Shown: positions 55,735 to 63,912 of the stretch, piece after piece
Layout of the letters: each line of letters starts with the position of its first letter
How positions within the stretch are numbered: position 1 is the stretch's first letter
Translations under genes and position numbers: made by a program
The notes under the pieces: generated by a model
Databases searched by the model: none
The model's input: only the letters and a program-made list of their open reading frames with translations
What the model was told of the DNA's origin: nothing
DNA from: Phreatobacter stygius
GTDB taxonomy: Bacteria > Pseudomonadota > Alphaproteobacteria > Rhizobiales > Phreatobacteraceae
DNA length: 64,000 bases
Direction of reading: 5' to 3'
NCBI RefSeq assembly: GCF_005144885.1
Contig: NZ_CP039690.1
Location: forward strand, 3,981,001-4,045,000

Positions 55735-56563
55735 GAACCGCTTCGCCACGTCCTGGGCGCTGGTCCTGCCGGCACTGATCGCAATCGCCCTGTGCTTCGC
55801 CTTGCCGGTCGCGAACGTGCTCAGGCTGTCCTTCGTCGAACCTGTCGCGGGCTTCGGCAACTATATCGAGCTGGTGACCGAGCCGTTGTTCCGCTCGATC
55901 GCTGCGACGACGTTGCGCATGGCGGCAACGACGACGCTGATCACCATCCTGCTCGGCTATCTCGTCGCCTATGTGATCGCCCATTCACCGCCGAACCTCC
56001 GCAAATGGCTTCTCTTGGCGGTGTTGATGCCGTTCTGGCTGTCGGTTCTGGTCCGCGCCTTCGCCTGGGTCGTGCTGCTGCAGCGCGAGGGCATGGTCAA
56101 TTCGGCCCTGATGGCGCTCGGCGTGATCGACAAGCCGCTCGCACTCCTGCGCAACGAGATCGGCGTGCTCATCGGCATGGTGCACTACATGGTGCCCTAT
56201 GCGGTGCTGCCGATGCTCTCGACCATGCTCGGCATCGACGGCCGGCTGGGGGCAGCCGCGCGCGCCTGCGGCGCCGGACCGGTCCGGACCTTCCTGCGTG
56301 TCTTCCTGCCGCTGTCGGTTCCCGGCATCGTCGGCGCGACCATCCTGGTCTTCATTCTCTCGCTTGGTTTCCTTGTGACGCCGGCGCTGCTCGGCGGCGG
56401 CAAGGTGGTGATGGTCGCGCAATATATCGAATTCGGCATCAGCGAGACGCTGAACTGGGGCATCGCGACGGCCTTGGCCACCAGCCTTCTGGTCCTGGTG
56501 ATCCTGTCGCTCGCCATCGTCTCGCGGCTGGTGCCGGCCGAAAAACTGTTCGGTGTGAAATGA
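55727..56563 (+). CDS. Spermidine/putrescine-type ABC permease (PotB-like)
   Basis: A 278-residue membrane protein of six spans. It begins MGENRFATSWALVLPALIAI, contains LMPFWLSVLVRAFAWVVLLQREG and the coupling block AAARACGAGPVRTFLRVFLPLSVPGI, and TPALLGGGKVVMVAQYIE, all PotB marks. It overlaps the amidohydrolase end by 8 bases and the next permease by ATGA. Confidence 0.92.
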   Translation: MGENRFATSWALVLPALIAIALCFALPVANVLRLSFVEPVAGFGNYIELVTEPLFRSIAATTLRMAATTTLITILLGYLVAYVIAHSPPNLRKWLLLAVLMPFWLSVLVRAFAWVVLLQREGMVNSALMALGVIDKPLALLRNEIGVLIGMVHYMVPYAVLPMLSTMLGIDGRLGAAARACGAGPVRTFLRVFLPLSVPGIVGATILVFILSLGFLVTPALLGGGKVVMVAQYIEFGISETLNWGIATALATSLLVLVILSLAIVSRLVPAEKLFGVK

Positions 56564-57354
56564 CCGTTTCACCGTCCGCGTGGTTTCAGACAAGCCGCAT
56601 CCTGGCCATTGGCGTGCTGGCCTTTCTGGTGCTGCCGGCCTTGATCGTCGTGCCGGTGTCGTTGACCGACACCACCTGGCTCGCGCTGCCGCAGGAGACC
56701 GTGTCCTTCGATCACTGGCGGACACTGTTGAGCGAGCCGGTCTGGCGCGACAGCATGGTGCGCAGCCTTGCCGTCGCCATCGCTTCGACGGCCTGTTCGG
56801 TGGTCATCGGGACGCTCGCCGCCATCGGTTGCCGGAACCTCGTGCCAGAGATCGCCGGCCGCCTGCGGCTGTTGCTTCTGCTGCCGATGATCGTGCCGGG
56901 CGTCGTCGCCGGCTTGGCCTGGTACCGGGTGTTCATTCCGCTCGGGCTCATCGACACCTATGCCGGTGTCATCCTGGCCCACGGCGTCAGCGGCATTCCG
57001 CTGGTCTTCGTCACCGTCTCATCGGCACTCGCGGCCTTCGACGCCAGGCTCGAGCAGGCGGCGCGTTCACTGGGCGCCGGCACCGGCATGGTGCTGCGGC
57101 GCGTATTGTTCCCCGCCGCCTTGCCGGGCGTGCTGTCCGGCGCGGTCTTCGCCTTCATCGCGTCCTGGGACGAGGTGGTGGTGCTTCTCTTCATCACCAG
57201 CCGGAACGTCTATCTGCTGCCGCGCGCCATCTGGGACGGCATCAATGAGAATGTCGATCCGGCCATTGCTGCCGCGGCGACGCTGATGATCGTCGTGACC
57301 GTCGCCGGATTGCTGCTCGTGCAGCTGTTCGGCCGTGACGGCGAAAAGGGCTGA
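56560..57354 (+). CDS. Spermidine/putrescine-type ABC permease (PotC-like)
   Basis: A 264-residue permease, partner of the previous one. LPALIVVPVSLTDTTWLALP opening, PMIVPGVVAGLAWYRVF, the coupling block QAARSLGAGTGMVLRRVLFPAALPGV and FIASWDEVVVLLFITS match PotC. Its stop lies in the first copy of an 18-bp tandem duplication that also carries the ATPase start. Confidence 0.92.
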   Translation: MTVSPSAWFQTSRILAIGVLAFLVLPALIVVPVSLTDTTWLALPQETVSFDHWRTLLSEPVWRDSMVRSLAVAIASTACSVVIGTLAAIGCRNLVPEIAGRLRLLLLLPMIVPGVVAGLAWYRVFIPLGLIDTYAGVILAHGVSGIPLVFVTVSSALAAFDARLEQAARSLGAGTGMVLRRVLFPAALPGVLSGAVFAFIASWDEVVVLLFITSRNVYLLPRAIWDGINENVDPAIAAAATLMIVVTVAGLLLVQLFGRDGEKG

Positions 57355-57385
57355 ACCCATGTCTGATGCTGAACCCATGTCTGAT
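57350..57385 (+). repeat. 18-bp tandem duplication at the PotC/PotA boundary
   Basis: GCTGAACCCATGTCTGAT occurs at 57350-57367 and again at 57368-57385. The first copy holds the permease stop and ATG 57359; the second holds an in-frame ATG at 57377. The insertion adds six codons (MSDAEP) to the ATPase and leaves two usable starts. Confidence 0.95.
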
Positions 57386-58519
57386 CGGGATGATCTGGAA
57401 GTTGTCGAGCTCAGCAAGCGTTATGGTTCGGTGGCAGCCCTCGACAAGGTCGGCTTCAAGGTGGCCGCGGGAGAGTTCCTGACCCTGCTTGGTCCGTCGG
57501 GTTCGGGCAAGACCACCACGCTGATGGCCATAGCCGGTTTCGTCAGGGTCGATTCCGGTTCGATTCGCATCGGTGGCACCGACATCGCCCGGGAGCCGCC
57601 GGAACGCCGCGGCTTCGGCGTCGTGTTCCAGGGTTATGCGCTGTTTCCGCATATGAGCGTGGCTGAGAACGTAGCCTTTCCGCTGGAAGCGCGTGGCGTC
57701 GGCCGGGCCGAGCGCGAGGAGAGGGTCAAGGCGGCGCTCGATCGCGTGCAACTGCTGCCCTATGCCGAGCGCAAGCCGCGCGCGCTCTCCGGCGGCCAGC
57801 AGCAACGCGTCGCGCTTGCCCGTGCGCTCGTCTACAAGCCCAAAGTCCTGCTGCTCGACGAGCCGCTCAGCGCGCTCGACCGCAAACTTCGCTCCGAGCT
57901 GCAATGGGAGCTGCGCAGCCTGCACCGCGACCTCGGCGTGTCGTTCCTCTACGTGACGCACGATCAGGAGGAAGCGCTGACCATGTCGGACAGTATCGCG
58001 ATCTTCGAGCGCGGGCGCATCGTGCAGCGCGGCACCCCGGAAGCGCTGTTCGAAAGCCCGGTCAGCCATTTCGTCGCCGATTTCTTCGGCCGCAGCAATT
58101 TCTTCCCCGGCACGGCCGGCATCGCCCAAGGCGAGGCGATCACCGTGGCCTGGGAAGGCGGTGAGGAGCCGGTTCGCACAACCGCTGCGATCGGCGTGGG
58201 CCAGGCCGTGCACGTGGCCGTCAGGCCGCATCGCATTCGCCTGTCGGATCCAGGGTCCGCGCGGCTCTCCGGCACCGTGATCGAACGATCCTATGTCGGC
58301 AACGTGCTGCATTGCCTGGTGCGGACACCACAGCGAACAGTCGTGCTCGTCGAGCTTCCGGCGATCAATGGTTATGGCGGTGCGCCCGATGTCGGGGCCT
58401 GCGTCGGTCTCTCCGTTGATCGGGGTGCGGCCGTCGCGGTCCCGCGCGCCGAGCGCAGCGCAAAAGATGGCACCGCTCAGGCCTCGGCCGCCTTGGCCCA
58501 TGCAGGACCTGGCTCATGA
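57359..58519 (+). CDS. Spermidine/putrescine-type ABC ATPase (PotA-like)
   Basis: A 386-residue ATPase from ATG 57359; ATG 57377 would drop the duplicated six codons. Walker A GPSGSGKTT, signature LSGGQQQRVALARAL, Walker B VLLLDEPLSALD, switch His in YVTHDQEEAL, then a TOBE-type C-terminal domain (VAVRPHRIRLSDPG...GTVIERSYVGNVLHCLV). The next gene starts in an ATGA overlap. Confidence 0.93.
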   Translation: MSDAEPMSDRDDLEVVELSKRYGSVAALDKVGFKVAAGEFLTLLGPSGSGKTTTLMAIAGFVRVDSGSIRIGGTDIAREPPERRGFGVVFQGYALFPHMSVAENVAFPLEARGVGRAEREERVKAALDRVQLLPYAERKPRALSGGQQQRVALARALVYKPKVLLLDEPLSALDRKLRSELQWELRSLHRDLGVSFLYVTHDQEEALTMSDSIAIFERGRIVQRGTPEALFESPVSHFVADFFGRSNFFPGTAGIAQGEAITVAWEGGEEPVRTTAAIGVGQAVHVAVRPHRIRLSDPGSARLSGTVIERSYVGNVLHCLVRTPQRTVVLVELPAINGYGGAPDVGACVGLSVDRGAAVAVPRAERSAKDGTAQASAALAHAGPGS

Positions 58520-59982
58520 AAATCGTCGCCGCGGTCATCGCCCACGAGACCAATACATTCTCGCCGCTATCCACCGGGCTCAAGCATTTCGGCCCGCAGG
58601 GACCGCGCTTCGGCGACGAGGCCTATCAATGGGTCAGGGCCGGGCGCCGGTCGATGACCGGCATGCTCGCCGCCGCCGAACAGGCCGGGGCCGAGGTGGT
58701 CATGGCGGTGGCGGGCAATGCGCAGCCGTCCCGCGCGGTTGATGCCGAGGCCTTTGAAGCCATGGCGGAGGCGCTCTGTCGCGCGGTCCGGCAGGGCTGT
58801 GACGCGGTGTTCCTGGAGCTGCACGGCGCCATGGTGACGAGCCATCTTGGCGACGGCGAGGGAGAATTGCTGGCGCGGGTGCGTGCCATCGCGCCCGACC
58901 TGCCGATCGCGGTCGCACTGGATCTGCACGGCAACATCTCGGCCGGAACGATCGAGAACTGCACGACGCTGGTCGGCTACAAGACCTACCCGCATATCGA
59001 CATCGTCGAAACCGGCCGCCGCGCCGCCGAAACGCTGCTTGCATCGATGCGTGGCGAGATCCGCCCGAAGCTCGCTTATGCGCATTGCCGGATGATGCCG
59101 AACATGCTGCGCATGGCGACCGATGACGGCGCCATGGCCGAGCTGATGGCGATGGCCAGGCAGGCTGAAGAGGCCGGCGCGCTGGCGGTCAGCGTCTTCG
59201 GCGGATTTCCGCTGGCGGACTGCCCCGATACCGGCATGTCGGTGATCGCGATGACCAATGACGATGTGGATCTGGCGCAAGCGATCTGCGATCGGATCCG
59301 CAAGGCGGCCTGGGCCCGCAGGGATGATTTCCAGGTCGCCTTCGAACCGCTGGCATCGACGATCGGCCGTGCCGCCAGGATCGCGGACGGGCCCGTGCTG
59401 CTCGTCGACCATGCCGACAACTGCAACTCCGGCGGCACGCAGGATTCGATGGATGTGATCGCCGAGGCGTTGAACCAAGGTCTCGACGGCATCGCCGCCG
59501 GTCCGATCGCCGACCCCGAGGCCGTCGCGCTGATGATCGAGGCTGGCGTCGGCGCGACCGTCGAGCTGGCCGTCGGCGGCAAGACCGACTTCTCGGCCAT
59601 CGGCGGTTCGTCCGGGCCGCTGCTGCTGACCGGGATCGTTCGCGTCATCTCGGATGGGCAGTTCACGGTGCGCGGCCCGGTCTTCACCGGCTCGGTGATC
59701 AATCTCGGCCGAACCGTCGTTCTCGATACTGGCCGCATGAAGCTGGTCGTCAGCGAAGGCCGTTGCGAACCGCTCGACCTGGCGATGTTCCGTTTCGTCG
59801 GCATCGAGCCGACAGCCGAACGCTATCTGATCATCAAGTCGAAGATCCAGTACCGGCCGACCTTCGGCGCCATCGCCAAGGCGGTGCTCGAATGCAACGG
59901 CACCGGCTTCGCCAGCCTCGACTACGGCAAGTTCGATTTTCGGCGGGTCACCCGTCCGATCCATCCGCTCGACGCCGGCTGA
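58516..59982 (+). CDS. M81 family metallopeptidase (MlrC-like)
   Basis: A 488-residue protein of the microcystinase C type. It opens KIVAAVIAHETNTFSPLSTG and has the zinc ligands Asp136-x-His138 (ALDLHGNIS) and His160 (TYPHIDIVE), then VLLVDHADNCNSGGTQDSMDV. MlrC cleaves a small linear peptide in microcystin breakdown; most members act on unknown amides. It is translationally coupled to the importer ATPase, so peptide or amide breakdown after uptake is the likely role. Confidence 0.9.
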   Translation: MKIVAAVIAHETNTFSPLSTGLKHFGPQGPRFGDEAYQWVRAGRRSMTGMLAAAEQAGAEVVMAVAGNAQPSRAVDAEAFEAMAEALCRAVRQGCDAVFLELHGAMVTSHLGDGEGELLARVRAIAPDLPIAVALDLHGNISAGTIENCTTLVGYKTYPHIDIVETGRRAAETLLASMRGEIRPKLAYAHCRMMPNMLRMATDDGAMAELMAMARQAEEAGALAVSVFGGFPLADCPDTGMSVIAMTNDDVDLAQAICDRIRKAAWARRDDFQVAFEPLASTIGRAARIADGPVLLVDHADNCNSGGTQDSMDVIAEALNQGLDGIAAGPIADPEAVALMIEAGVGATVELAVGGKTDFSAIGGSSGPLLLTGIVRVISDGQFTVRGPVFTGSVINLGRTVVLDTGRMKLVVSEGRCEPLDLAMFRFVGIEPTAERYLIIKSKIQYRPTFGAIAKAVLECNGTGFASLDYGKFDFRRVTRPIHPLDAG

Positions 59983-60013
59983 ACGGCAGGGCGTCCAACC
60001 GAGGGAGCCAGGA

Positions 60014-61597
60014 ATGAAGCGCAGGGACCTTCTCGTGGGCGCGGCCGCCGGCGGCGCCATGTCGCTCTTGTCGCGGCCGGCTCTGGTGCAGCCCGCCGCG
60101 GCCCGGACATTGCGTTTCGTGCCGCAGGCCAACCTCGCCCACCCGGATCCGGTGTGGAGCACGGCGACGATGGCGACGATCAACGGCTTCATGATCTGGG
60201 ACACGCTGTACGGCGTGGACAAGTCCCTGACACCCCGTCCGCAGATGTGCGCCGGCAGCGAATTGTCCAGCGATGAGCTGACCTGGACGTTCACCTTGCG
60301 CGACGGGCTGATGTTTCACGACAATACGCCGGTCAGAGCGGCCGATTGCGTGATGTCGATCAAGCGCTGGGCCGAGCGCAACCCGTTCGGCCAGTTGTTG
60401 TGGGCGCGGTTGAACGAGATCAGCGCGCTGGACGACCGCCGCTTTCAACTGCGGCTGAAGCGGCCGTTCCCGCCGCTGCTCTATGCGCTCGCCGGCACGT
60501 CGGCCTGCTTCATGATGCCCGAGCGGATGGCGGCGACCCCATCGAACCGGGCGATCACGGAATTCACCGGCAGCGGTCCCTATCGGTTCCTGGCGGATCA
60601 ATGGGTGTCCGGTGTGAAGGCGGAATATGCGCGCTTCGAGACATACGCTCCCCGGCAGGAAGCCGCCGATTGTTATGCCGGCGGCAAGGTCGCCCATTTC
60701 GATCGCGTGCTCTGGTCGATCCAGCCGGATCCCGCCACGGCCGCCGCGGCGCTCAGAACCGGTGAGGTGGATTGGGTGGAGCAGCCGCTGCTCGATCTCG
60801 TTCCATCGTTGAAACGGGCGCGCGGCGTCAAGGTCGACAATTTCGATCCGATGGGCACGGTCTACATGCTGATCTTCAATCAGCTGCAAGCGCCCTTCAA
60901 CAATGAGAAGCTGCGCCGGGCCTTGCTCCCGGCTATCGACCAGACCGATTTCGTCCAAGCCATTGTCGGTGACCAGAAGGAGCTCGGCCGGAGCGGTGTC
61001 GGCTATTTTCCGCTGGGCTCTCCCTCGGCGACGACGGTCGGAATGGAGGCCCTGACCAGCCCGCGCAATCTCGCTCGCGCCAGGCAAATGGTCGCCGAGT
61101 CCGGTTACGCCGGCGAGCCGGTGGTTTTGATGGAGCCGAGCGATGTCGCGCCGTTGAGCGCCATTTCCCAGGTCGCCGGGGACGTGTTCAAGCGGATTGG
61201 TCTCAACGTTCGCGCCGAGACGATGGACCTCGCCACGATGATCGCGCGGCGAAACAAGCAGGAGCCGGTCGGCCAGGGAGGCTGGAGCTGTTTTCCCGTG
61301 CAGTGGAGCGGATTGCCGATCGCCACGCCGCTCAGCAATCCGCTGTCGGCGAATGGTCGCGCCGGCTGGGTCGGCTGGCCGACATCCGCGGATCGCGAGG
61401 TCTTGCGCGGACGCTGGCTGGAGGCCCGTTCGGAAGCCGAGCGCAGAGAGATCAGCGACGATATCCAGCGCGAGGCCTTTAGCTCCGTGCCCTTCATTCC
61501 CGCTTGCCAATATTATCAGCCGGCGGCCTATCGGGACGATCTCACAGACTTCATCAGGTCGCCGTTTTCGGTGTTCTGGGGGGTCCGCCGCGTCTGA
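60014..61597 (+). CDS. ABC substrate-binding protein, family 5 (DppA-like)
   Basis: A 527-residue periplasmic protein with a twin-arginine signal (MKRRDLLVGAAAGGAMSLLS). SBP_bac_5 marks are LRFVPQANLAHPDPVWSTAT, ELTWTFTLRDGLMFHDNTPV with VRAADCVMSIKRW, and LRRALLPAIDQTDFVQAIV. It lies 31 bases after the M81 gene, at the end of an operon whose permeases belong to the different PotBC type, so its membrane partner is not encoded next to it here. It could share the Dpp-like system at 18440-25591. Confidence 0.88.
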   Translation: MKRRDLLVGAAAGGAMSLLSRPALVQPAAARTLRFVPQANLAHPDPVWSTATMATINGFMIWDTLYGVDKSLTPRPQMCAGSELSSDELTWTFTLRDGLMFHDNTPVRAADCVMSIKRWAERNPFGQLLWARLNEISALDDRRFQLRLKRPFPPLLYALAGTSACFMMPERMAATPSNRAITEFTGSGPYRFLADQWVSGVKAEYARFETYAPRQEAADCYAGGKVAHFDRVLWSIQPDPATAAAALRTGEVDWVEQPLLDLVPSLKRARGVKVDNFDPMGTVYMLIFNQLQAPFNNEKLRRALLPAIDQTDFVQAIVGDQKELGRSGVGYFPLGSPSATTVGMEALTSPRNLARARQMVAESGYAGEPVVLMEPSDVAPLSAISQVAGDVFKRIGLNVRAETMDLATMIARRNKQEPVGQGGWSCFPVQWSGLPIATPLSNPLSANGRAGWVGWPTSADREVLRGRWLEARSEAERREISDDIQREAFSSVPFIPACQYYQPAAYRDDLTDFIRSPFSVFWGVRRV

Positions 61598-61751
61598 CGC
61601 GGATCGGTGAAATAGGTGGGCGGCGGATCGCGCCGCGGCTCGCCCTCGTGGGTCGGTCGGATTGATGTCGGCGCCGACCGCACTCGCCGACCTCACGGCA
61701 GGCATGGCGATCGTGGTCGTTCTTGAGGCGGACCTCGGCAAGGAGATCGAG

Positions 61752-61777
61752 AAAAGGCGGCGGGTTTCCCCGCCGCC
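61752..61777 (-). terminator. Intrinsic terminator of the Gly/Ser repeat gene
   Basis: On the minus strand a 9-bp stem (GGCGGCGGG / CCCGCCGCC, GAAA tetraloop) is followed by TTTTC, 23 bases after the stop. The 200 bases between this point and the binding-protein gene (61598-61751) hold no other feature I can support. Confidence 0.9.
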
Positions 61778-61800
61778 CTGATCATGGCCGCACTGTCCGA

Positions 61801-63105
61801 TCAACGACGCGGCGCGCGCTGGCACCCATAGGCGACGCCGTGGACGTTGTACTGGCAGTTGATGTAGCGAGGCAGGTCCGGCACGAGGAAGCCGGCATTG
61901 CCGCCGCCTGCGCCCGCACCATCACCGCCGCCACCACCACCACCGCCACCGCCGCCACCCGCGGCACCGCCGCCCGGGCCTGCGCCGCCACCGCTGCTGC
62001 CGCCGCCGCTGCTGCCGCCACCGCTGCTGCCGCCACCGCTGCTGCTGCCGCCACCGCTGCTGCCGCCGCCGCTGCTGCCGCCACCGCTGCTGCCGCCACC
62101 GCTGCTGCCGCCACCGCTGCTGCCGCCACCGCTGCTGCCGCCGCCGCTGCTGCCGCCACCGCTGCTGCCGCCACCGCTGCTGCCGCCGCCGCTGCTGCCG
62201 CCACCGCTGCTGCCGCCGCCGCTGCTGCCACCGCCGCTGCTGCCGCCACCGCTGCTGCCGCCACCGCTGCCGCCACCGCTGCTGCCACCGCCGCTGCTGC
62301 CGCCACCGCTGCTGCCGCCACCGCCGCTGCCACCGCCGCCGCCGCCGCCGCTGCCACCGCCGCCGCTGCCACCGCCGCCGCCGCCGCCGCTGCCACCGCC
62401 GCCGCTGCCGCCACCGCCGCTGCCGCCGCCGCCGCTGCCACCGCCGCCGCTGCCGCCACCGCCGCTTCCGCCGCCGCCGCCGCTACCACCGCCGCCGCCG
62501 CCGCTACCACCGCCGCCGCTTCCGCCGCCGCCGCTACCACCGCCGCCGCTTCCGCCGCCGCCGCCGCCGCCGCCGCTTCCGCCGCCGCTGCCACCGCCGC
62601 CGCCGCTTCCGCCGCCGCCGCTTCCGCCGCCGCCGCTTCCGCCGCCGCCGCTTCCGCCGCCGCTACCACCGCCGCCGCTACCACCGCCGCCGCCGCCGCT
62701 ACCACCGCCGCCACTACCGCCGCCGCCGCTACCACCGCCGCCGCCGCTTCCGCCGCCGCCGCTACCACCGCCGCCGCTTCCGCCGCCGCCGCTTCCGCCG
62801 CCGCCGCTACCACCGCCGCCGCTACCACCGCCGCCGCTACCGCCGCCGCCGCTACCACCGCCGCCGCTTCCGCCGCCGCCGCCGCTTCCGCCGCCGCCGC
62901 TACCACCACCGCCGCCACTACCGCCGCCGCCGCTACCACCGCCGCCACCACCACCGCCGCTGCCACCACCGCCGCTGCCGCCGCCGGCGGCTACGGCATC
63001 TGAGTAGCTGGAGAACAGAAGGCTGGCGCCGACGCTGACACCGACACCGAGCGCCAGAGCAAGCGCGCTGGCGAGTGCGAATGACGTAAGACGAGACTTG
63101 GACAT
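61801..63105 (-). CDS. Exported Gly/Ser repeat protein with conserved C-terminal Cys motif
   Basis: A 434-residue protein. Residues 1-41 are a signal/membrane segment (MSKSRLTSFALASALALALG ... SDAVAA). About residues 42-375 consist only of Gly and Ser in runs of GGGGS and, later, SSGGG units; this is the natural form of a flexible linker. The last 55 residues return to ordinary composition: a Gly-rich GGNAGFLVPDLP stretch and CQYNVHGVAYGCQRAPRR. Both ends match the 97-residue protein encoded divergently at 63565. Function unknown; an exported, very flexible surface or periplasmic protein is inferred. Confidence 0.75.
   Translation of the reverse strand: MSKSRLTSFALASALALALGVGVSVGASLLFSSYSDAVAAGGGSGGGGSGGGGGGGGSGGGGSGGGGGSGGGGSGGGGGSGGGGSGGGGSGGGGSGGGGSGGGGSGGGGSGGGGSGGGGSGGGGGSGGGGSGGGGSGGGGGGSGGGGSGGGSGGGGSGGGGSGGGGSGGGGGSGGGSGGGGGGGGSGGGGSGGGGSGGGGSGGGGGGSGGGGGSGGGGSGGGGSGGGGSGGGGSGGGGSGGGGGGGSGGGGSGGGGGGGSGGGGSSGGGSSGGGSSGGGSGGGSSGGGSSGGGSSGGGSSGGGSSGGGSSGGGSSGGGSSGGGSSGGGSSGGGSSGGGSSGGGSSGGGSSGGGSSSGGGSSGGGSSGGGSSGGGAGPGGGAAGGGGGGGGGGGGDGAGAGGGNAGFLVPDLPRYINCQYNVHGVAYGCQRAPRR
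61984..62992 (-). repeat. About 1 kb of 15-bp-type repeats coding Gly/Ser
   Basis: Two sub-arrays differ in codon pattern. At 61984-62330 the unit is mostly SSGGG-coding with AGCAGC and GGT/GGC codons; at 62330-62992 it is SGGGG-coding with AGC or AGT/GGA-rich variation and scattered length changes. Near-identical neighbouring units point to expansion by slippage or unequal exchange. Every frame on both strands stays open across it, which creates long false reading frames. Confidence 0.93.
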
Positions 63106-63564
63106 GACGAACTCCCTGTCTGGGTTCGGCGACGCCCGGCATTCGTTGCTGGGAGGAAAGGTCAGGCGCCGCTACGGGGCCGTTCGGCTTTCCGTCGCCT
63201 TGAGATTGCTTTGCTGATGCATGTCTGCTTTCACGTTGCTGGCCTCGATAGTTTTACGAAAATCCCATGGAACTGGATGAACCGGCGGCGAATAGCCGGT
63301 GGCTTGCGCGCCACGACGGGGCCGCGCCGCGCCGAAGCTTGCGGCTTGCCGTGTCAGTCCCGTCCTTGCCGGCGCGGCCATCCGCGATACGGCCCCGCCA
63401 TCGCGATCACCGGCTGTCGGGCCAATGCTGAGCCGGCTTCGGTCGCGTGGGGACCGATCTCCCGCTGCCGGCGATGAACCAGTTCCGAGCCAGGAGCGAC
63501 CAATGGTCATGGCCCTGCCCGGCGATCCAGCCCGGTTACGCCTCAATCAGGAAGGGAACACACC
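63106..63564. other. Divergent intergenic region between the two related secreted proteins
   Basis: No gene is supported despite short open frames. A lower-GC patch (about 63185-63275) near the Gly/Ser gene is the best promoter candidate for it. The right-hand gene has a GGAAGGG ribosome-binding site about 10 bases before its ATG. Confidence 0.5.
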
Positions 63565-63858
63565 ATGTCGAAGTCTCGTTTCACATCGATGGCCCTGGCC
63601 GGCGCGTTCGCGGTCGGGCTCGGCATCGCTTTTTCCGGCATCGCGCAGGCGCAGAATGGCGGCGGTGGTGGCGGCGGCGCGGGCGGCGGCAGCGGCGGAG
63701 ACGGCAATGCCGGCTTTGTCGTCGATGGCATCAGCGCCGTGTCAAATCAGAACGGTCGTGGTCGCGGTCCCGCGCTGGCGCCAGCCGCCACCGAAATGGC
63801 GTGCCACTACAATGTTCACGGCATTGCCTATCGCTGCGAGCGTGTCGGCCGCCGCTGA
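63565..63858 (+). CDS. Small exported Gly-rich protein, paralogue of the repeat protein
   Basis: A 97-residue protein: signal peptide MSKSRFTSMALAGAFAVGLG ending IAQAQ, a short Gly stretch (about 31-48), GNAGFVVDGISA, a basic linker and CHYNVHGIAYRCERVGRR. It shares its start (MSKSR-TS-ALA), the GNAGF block and the Cys-x-YNVHG-x-AY-x-Cys tail with the 434-residue protein encoded divergently, but has only about a dozen Gly residues between. The paired Cys suggest a disulfide in the mature protein. Confidence 0.78.
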   Translation: MSKSRFTSMALAGAFAVGLGIAFSGIAQAQNGGGGGGGAGGGSGGDGNAGFVVDGISAVSNQNGRGRGPALAPAATEMACHYNVHGIAYRCERVGRR

Positions 63859-63881
63859 ATGCAGGCAGCCAGACTGAGATG

Positions 63882-63912
63882 GGCGGCGGAGCGATCCGCC
63901 GCCTTTCTTGTT
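63882..63912 (+). terminator. Intrinsic terminator
   Basis: GGCGGCGGA / TCCGCCGCC with a GCGA tetraloop, then TTTCTTGTT, 24 bases after the stop. It mirrors the terminator of the divergent paralogue in stem sequence. Nothing further is supported from 63913 to the right edge. Confidence 0.88.

Noticed and set aside
61898-63007. Long plus-strand frame of Pro-Pro-Leu repeats, and an Ala-rich frame in the next register
   Set aside because: They are mirror images of the Gly/Ser repeat gene. Only the minus-strand frame has a signal peptide, a conserved tail and a matching terminator.
63106-63564. Short frames of 88-192 codons between the two paralogues
   Set aside because: No ribosome-binding site, no domain and Arg/Pro/Ala-rich composition; more likely promoter DNA.
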